A DNA stretch of 64,000 bases. It comes from Thermocaproicibacter sp036260805. Lineage in GTDB: Bacteria > Bacillota > Clostridia > Oscillospirales > Acutalibacteraceae. Positions 60,017 to 64,000 of the stretch are shown here, one piece after another. The notes under the pieces are model-generated. The model saw only the letters and a list, made by a program, of their open reading frames with translations, ran no database searches and had not been told where the DNA came from. The first letter of the stretch is position 1. Every line of letters begins with the position of its first letter. The stretch is taken from contig DATALZ010000055.1 in assembly GCA_036260805.1 (NCBI GenBank), forward strand, positions 1 to 64,000, written 5' to 3'. Position numbers and translations under genes: made by a program.

Positions 60017-60865
60017 TTACGAAAGCAGGTTTGCCAGCTGGGCGAGCTGTTCCATTGTAAGCTGTTCAGCGCGAGCCGTCGGCGATGCGCCTGCGCTCTC
60101 CAATGCTGCGGCGACACGGTCTTTCGGAAGAGCCATTCCGGCCGAAATAGAATTTACTGCTGTTTTTCGCCGCTGGCCGAAAGCAGCTTTTACAAGCGTA
60201 AAAAATGCCTTCTCGTTCTTAACGGAAACAGCAGGCTTTTTTAAGATATTCAAACGGATTACCGCAGAATCCACGTTTGGCTGCGGATAAAAGCAGGAAC
60301 GCGGCACCTCGAACAGGATTTCCGGCTCGGAGTAGTACCGCACGGACGCGCTTACCGCGCCGCAGGCTCTGGTTCCGGGTTCGGCGCAAAGCCGCTCGGC
60401 GGCTTCCTTCTGCACCATGACCGTAAGAGCGGAAACAGGCAGTTTCTCTTCCAGAAAGCGCATCACCACAGGCGACGTGATATAATATGGAAGATTCGCG
60501 CAAACATACACGTTTTTTTCGGCAAATTCCTCACGGATCAGTTTGTGAAGGTCGATCTTCAGGACGTCGCCCCAGACAATTTTCACATTGGGGGAATCAG
60601 CAAGCGTTTCTTTCAGAACCGGCTCCAGACTGCGGTCAAGCTCTACCGAAACGACTTTCGCCGCACGGGCGGAAAGCTCCTTGGTAAGCACACCGACTCC
60701 CGGGCCGACTTCCAGCACACCGGATTCCTTTCCCGCCCCGCAAAGCTCCGCCATCCGCGGGCAGACAGCTGGGTCTATAATGAAATTCTGGCCGAGAGAA
60801 CGGGAAAACTGAAAACCGTGCCGGGAAAGAATTGCTCTGATCGTGCCTAAATCCGATAACTCCAC
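60017..60865 (-). CDS. rsmA: 16S rRNA dimethyladenosine transferase
   Basis: The GTG at 60865 follows GGAGG and matches the family start (LSDLGTIRAILSRHGFQFSR); 282 residues. Rossmann methyltransferase: VLEVGPGVGVLTKELSARAA (SAM loop), VCANLPYYITSPVVMRFL (NLPY catalytic motif) and an Ala-rich end. It dimethylates A1518 and A1519 of 16S rRNA (E. coli numbering), the KsgA function. Confidence 0.96.
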   Translation of the reverse strand: MELSDLGTIRAILSRHGFQFSRSLGQNFIIDPAVCPRMAELCGAGKESGVLEVGPGVGVLTKELSARAAKVVSVELDRSLEPVLKETLADSPNVKIVWGDVLKIDLHKLIREEFAEKNVYVCANLPYYITSPVVMRFLEEKLPVSALTVMVQKEAAERLCAEPGTRACGAVSASVRYYSEPEILFEVPRSCFYPQPNVDSAVIRLNILKKPAVSVKNEKAFFTLVKAAFGQRRKTAVNSISAGMALPKDRVAAALESAGASPTARAEQLTMEQLAQLANLLS

Positions 60866-61012
60866 TCTATGAAAACCTCCGCTCATTCAAGGCAATGAAC
60901 ATCGGCTTTCACAATCATCGCCGATGAAATTGACTTTTCAGTTATTATAGCATACCCCGGGCGAAAATTCTATTCATACGCATTCGGCAAACTGAACTAT
61001 TGGAGGATTATT

Positions 61013-61501
61013 ATGCAGAGAACGGATAAAATTAATTATTACCTCGATATTGCCGAAACCGTTCTGGAGCGGGGCACCTGCCTTCGTCGGAACTTCGGCG
61101 CAATTATCGTCAATCATGATGAAATTATTTCCTCCGGCTACACCGGTGCTCCCCGCGGGAGGAAAAACTGCATTGACGCGGGCTTCTGCGTACGCGAAAC
61201 TCTGGGTGTGCCGCGCGGCGAACGCTACGAGCTCTGCCGCTCCGTCCACGCCGAGATGAACGCAATCATTAGCGCGGCGAGGAACGACATGATCGGCGCA
61301 ACGCTGTACCTTGCTGGAAGGGAAGCGAAAACCGGCGATTATGTGGCGAACCCGGCTCCTTGCTCCATGTGCAAGCGCCTGATTATCAACGCGGGAATCA
61401 AACAGGTTATTGCGCGAAAAAACAAAACGGAGTATTCCATTACGGATGTAAGAGATTGGGTGGAAAACGACGAATCGCTCACCGGAAAATTCGGATATTA
61501 A
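61013..61501 (+). CDS. dCMP deaminase (ComEB-like)
   Basis: 162 residues. Zinc site HAEMNAI near residue 79 and PCSMCKR near residue 118 define the cytidine/deoxycytidylate deaminase family; GYTGAPRGRKNC is also typical. It turns dCMP into dUMP, supplying thymidylate synthesis. In Bacillus the homologue is ComEB. It stands between rsmA (divergent) and an AraC regulator. Confidence 0.95.
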   Translation: MQRTDKINYYLDIAETVLERGTCLRRNFGAIIVNHDEIISSGYTGAPRGRKNCIDAGFCVRETLGVPRGERYELCRSVHAEMNAIISAARNDMIGATLYLAGREAKTGDYVANPAPCSMCKRLIINAGIKQVIARKNKTEYSITDVRDWVENDESLTGKFGY

Positions 61502-61541
61502 GAAGTCAGGGCAGCTGCTTTAGCAACTGCCCTGACTTCTT
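61502..61541. terminator. Shared terminator of the dCMP deaminase and regulator genes
   Basis: AAGTCAGGGCAG and CTGCCCTGACTT pair around a short inner stem (TGC/GCA), with T residues on the plus side and a short A run on the other. Confidence 0.75.
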
Positions 61542-62373
61542 ATTTGACTGCAACCGGAATCCAAATCTCCACATCGCAGATATCGTTCGCATCATCCCAT
61601 TGAACATATTTTTCAATCGTGGGCTGACCGGACTTTTTATACTTGCTCTGCGGAAGGAATTCATTGTTGATGTGGTACCACGTGTGATTCAGTACCTGGT
61701 CGGATATCTTTCCTTTCGCTTCAAACATAATCCAGTCGGCCGGCTGGTAGGTGTAACTGTCAAAGCCCGGAACATCTTCCCCGTCCCGGAAAATGCCGCA
61801 CATATAGTCGTTGCTGCCGTCCTCTTTGAAACCAAAGCATAAACCAAGGTCAAAGAAATGTCCGCTCAGTTTTTTAACAGCCTCATTGCTGCCGTCGCTT
61901 TTCACAACAGCCCATGTTCCGCCGCCATACGGTGTTGTGCGCCGTATGCCGATCACTTTGAACGAGTCCTTTTTGGTCATCCTGTAATCCATTTTATAAA
62001 CCCCCTTTATTGTGAGGGCAAAGGAAATGCGGCAGTAGAAAGTAAGCTTCACATCGGTTTTTTTCGCCGCTGCCGGGGATATTCCGTGCATCCGCCTAAA
62101 AGCCGCACTGAACGCATCCGAAGATTCATAGCCGTAGCGCATGGCAATATCGATGATTTTATCATCGGTATTCTGCAAATCGTACGCCGCACAGGAAAGC
62201 TTTCTGCAGCGGATATACTCCGACAAAGGGATTCCGGTAATCTGGATGAAAGACCTTTGAAACACAGAGAAAGGGCACGCCATGATCTTACTGATTTCTT
62301 CCGAATCGATTCCGCTTTTCAAATGATCTTCCACATAGCCGACGGCTTCATTCATTCTGTTGACCCAATCCAT
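61540..62373 (-). CDS. AraC-family regulator with GyrI-like effector domain
   Basis: 277 residues. The N-terminal double helix-turn-helix (SEEISKIMACPFSVFQRSFI; IAMRYGYESSDAFSAAFRRM) is of the AraC type, in front of DNA-binding position instead of at the end. The C-terminal effector-binding domain (FKVIGIRRTTPYGGG to WIPVAVK) is GyrI/BmrR-like and usually binds small hydrophobic drugs. It may control an unseen target or itself. A single gene. Confidence 0.9.
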   Translation of the reverse strand: MDWVNRMNEAVGYVEDHLKSGIDSEEISKIMACPFSVFQRSFIQITGIPLSEYIRCRKLSCAAYDLQNTDDKIIDIAMRYGYESSDAFSAAFRRMHGISPAAAKKTDVKLTFYCRISFALTIKGVYKMDYRMTKKDSFKVIGIRRTTPYGGGTWAVVKSDGSNEAVKKLSGHFFDLGLCFGFKEDGSNDYMCGIFRDGEDVPGFDSYTYQPADWIMFEAKGKISDQVLNHTWYHINNEFLPQSKYKKSGQPTIEKYVQWDDANDICDVEIWIPVAVK

Positions 62374-62488
62374 TTCCCCGCCTCCGTAACTTTCATTATA
62401 GAAGGATTCCTTTATCGTTTCCCGTTATTTGCCGTACAGATATTCACGGATTTTTCTTTATCATACTCTCCGTACAGAAATAAAGCAA

Positions 62489-62515
62489 GGCACAGGATAT
62501 GTAAAATCCTGTGCC
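62489..62515 (-). terminator. Terminator of leuB
   Basis: GGCACAGGAT and ATCCTGTGCC pair around ATGTAAA with a moderately T-rich minus-strand tail, 27 bases after the leuB stop. Confidence 0.6.
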
Positions 62516-62541
62516 TCTTTGTATAGCATTCAGATTTTCAA

Positions 62542-63615
62542 TTACAGCAGGCTGCAGACAATTGCGCCCATTTCGTCACAGTTGACCTTTTTCGTTCCGG
62601 GAGTCCAGATATCCGGCGTGCGGACGGTCTCCAGCGCTTTGGAAACGGCACTTTCCACAGCTTGCGCCGCCTGCGGCTGGCCGAGGGAATTCTGAAGCAT
62701 CATCGCAGCGGAGAGGATGGTTGCAAGCGGGTTCGCCATCCCAGTTCCGGCGATATCCGGTGCAGAACCATGAACCGGCTCATACAGGCCTGCTTTGCCG
62801 GCGCCAAGGCTGGCGGACGGCAGCATGCCGATAGAACCGCTGATCATGGAAGCTTCATCCGAGAGGATGTCGCCGAACATATTGGACGTTACAATAACGT
62901 CGAACTGTTTCGGGTCGCGTACCAACTGCATAGAGCAGTTATCCACATAAAGGTTGGAAAGCTCCACATCCGGGTATTCCTCTTTACCGATGCGCGCGAC
63001 CGTTTTGCGCCACAGGCGCGAAGATTCGAGCACATTTGCCTTGTCTACGCTGGTAATCTTCTTTTTGCGCTTGCGGGCCGTTTCGAAGCCGACGCGCGCA
63101 ATGCGCTCAATTTCCGGCACCGAATACATCTCGGTGTCATAGGCTGCGTCGGCGCCGTCAACCGTTCTGTGGCCGCGCTCGCCAAAGTAGATACCTCCCG
63201 TCAGCTCGCGGACAATCATCACGTTCAGGCTCTCTCCGATGACGGAGTCCTTGAGCGGTGAAGCATCGCGAAGCTGCTGGAAAATCATAGACGGGCGAAG
63301 GTTCGCATAAAGCCCCAGAGCCTTGCGGATTCCAAGCAGGCCTGCTTCTGGCCTTTGGTTTCCCGGCAGACCGTCCCATTTCGGCCCCCCGACCGCGCCG
63401 AGCAGCGTGGAATCGGCGGCTTTGCACCGATCAATGGTTTCCTGCGGAATAGGGCTTCCGGTCGCATCAATGGCGCTGCCGCCCAGAAGCGCCTCTTCAA
63501 AATCAACGCCGAACCCGAATTTCTCTCCGGCTTTTTTCAGCACAAGAGCCGCCTGCGTTACGATTTCCGGCCCGATGCCGTCTCCCTTAAGAAGGACGAT
63601 TCTATAATTTTTCAT
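62542..63615 (-). CDS. leuB: 3-isopropylmalate dehydrogenase
   Basis: The ATG at 63615 (MKNYRIVLLKGDGIGPEI) follows GAAAGGGGAGC; 357 residues. The decarboxylating dehydrogenase signatures are seen: LLGAVGGPKWDGLP, NLRPSMIF, the VRELTGGIYFGE region, VTSNMFGDILSDEASMISGS and GSAPDIAGTGMANPLATIL. It oxidises 3-isopropylmalate in leucine synthesis. It overlaps leuA by 14 bases, so they are one operon; leuCD are not seen in the window. Confidence 0.97.
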   Translation of the reverse strand: MKNYRIVLLKGDGIGPEIVTQAALVLKKAGEKFGFGVDFEEALLGGSAIDATGSPIPQETIDRCKAADSTLLGAVGGPKWDGLPGNQRPEAGLLGIRKALGLYANLRPSMIFQQLRDASPLKDSVIGESLNVMIVRELTGGIYFGERGHRTVDGADAAYDTEMYSVPEIERIARVGFETARKRKKKITSVDKANVLESSRLWRKTVARIGKEEYPDVELSNLYVDNCSMQLVRDPKQFDVIVTSNMFGDILSDEASMISGSIGMLPSASLGAGKAGLYEPVHGSAPDIAGTGMANPLATILSAAMMLQNSLGQPQAAQAVESAVSKALETVRTPDIWTPGTKKVNCDEMGAIVCSLL

Positions 63616-64000
63616 TCCGCTGCTCCCCTTTCTTTTTCTGCTCCGCGCGGTTGATAGCGCAGATGATTCCCTTAATGGATGCAAGGCTGATGTTATTGTC
63701 GATTCCGACACCGAATGCGGGCGTACCGTTCGGCGCAGTCAGATGGATGTAGGATACCGCCTGCGAATCCGCGCCGGAAGAGATTGCGTTTTCACGGTAG
63801 GTAACAAACTGGTACTGCGTAATCCCTACACCGCGCAGCGCATTGAAAAATGCACTAATCGGGCCGTTGCCAATGCCCTCAATGGCGTGGTCTTCGTGTT
63901 CAAAGCGAAGAACGCCCTCAAAGCGTACCTGTGTGCCCGTTTCGTCCCCACTCTCATCGTGAAGCTTATATTTTTTCAGGTTATAAGGCGCATGAACGTC
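63602..64000 (-). CDS. leuA: 2-isopropylmalate synthase, C-terminal part (incomplete)
   Basis: The final 132 residues are in the window; the start is beyond its right edge. The sequence GIGNGPISAFFNALRGVGIT then ADSQAVSYIHLTAPNGTPAF and FGVGIDNNISLASIKGIICA is the LeuA dimer (leucine-feedback) domain of the long yeast/actinobacterial-type enzyme. It condenses acetyl-CoA with 2-oxoisovalerate. Its end overlaps leuB. Confidence 0.93.
   Translation of the reverse strand, partial: DVHAPYNLKKYKLHDESGDETGTQVRFEGVLRFEHEDHAIEGIGNGPISAFFNALRGVGITQYQFVTYRENAISSGADSQAVSYIHLTAPNGTPAFGVGIDNNISLASIKGIICAINRAEQKKKGEQRNEKL

Overview
The window looks like a chromosomal segment of an anaerobic, endospore-forming, Gram-positive Clostridia species, most likely from the Oscillospirales/Ruminococcaceae side. 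The evidence is gene content and signals: SpoVS, RNase Y with YmdB, ComFB, a DUF951 protein, a YesM/YesN two-component pair, a T-box leader on thrS, an L10 leader, strong GGAGG ribosome binding sites, and TTG/GTG starts. No rRNA operon, transposase, integrase or CRISPR array was seen, and there is one tRNA.

Layout. (1) 1-6.3 kb is an accessory-looking strip of very small genes, mostly single transcription units separated by hairpin terminators. It holds two paralogous TTG-started helical mini-proteins, a zinc-ribbon peptide, an NrdD-C-terminus-like orphan, a cytoplasmic SodC-like protein, a structured transcript carrying two overlapping micro-ORFs, a 35-residue eight-cysteine peptide, a cupin, a holin-like membrane protein, a compact caspase-fold (clan CD) peptidase candidate and an Asp/Arg-repeat protein. 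(2) 6.3-16.7 kb is a complete alpha-1,6-glucan (dextran/isomaltooligosaccharide) locus. The minus-strand operon is binding lipoprotein, two permeases, GH66 enzyme and GH13 oligo-1,6-glucosidase; a YesM/YesN-type sensor and regulator are divergent from it. The transporter ATPase is absent and the GH66 enzyme has no signal peptide, so final breakdown should be intracellular. (3) 17-23 kb has tRNA(CAT), comFB, the serine dehydratase pair, two lipoproteins with near-identical signal peptides, a YbjQ protein, a GNAT enzyme and a VanY-like carboxypeptidase. (4) 23-36 kb has gltX-glnS behind a 20-codon leader ORF, birA, then prfA-sua5-coaE-lytic transglycosylase, an M18 aminopeptidase, and thrS with a T-box. 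(5) 36-44 kb has rny, ymdB, spoVS, fakA-like and recG. (6) 44-50 kb has a phosphoesterase, a DacF-type carboxypeptidase, a two-permease ABC-2 exporter and small envelope proteins. (7) 50-54 kb is the minus-strand rpmG-secE-nusG-rplK-rplA-rplJ-rplL cluster, which ends in a terminator and is not followed by rpoBC. (8) 54-64 kb has ddl, a DUF1934 protein, argS, a MetH-N-terminus-like protein, rsmA, a dCMP deaminase, an AraC/GyrI regulator, and leuB with the 3' end of leuA, which runs off the window.

The most unusual material is in the first 6.3 kb: the structured RNA with coupled micro-ORFs, the Cys-rich peptide, the peptidase candidate and the mini-protein paralogues. Next are the palindromic intergenic elements near 26.6, 28.6 and 43.9 kb, and the cytoplasmic GH66 system. 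All functional statements rest on reading the sequence and on family knowledge; no database search was possible.
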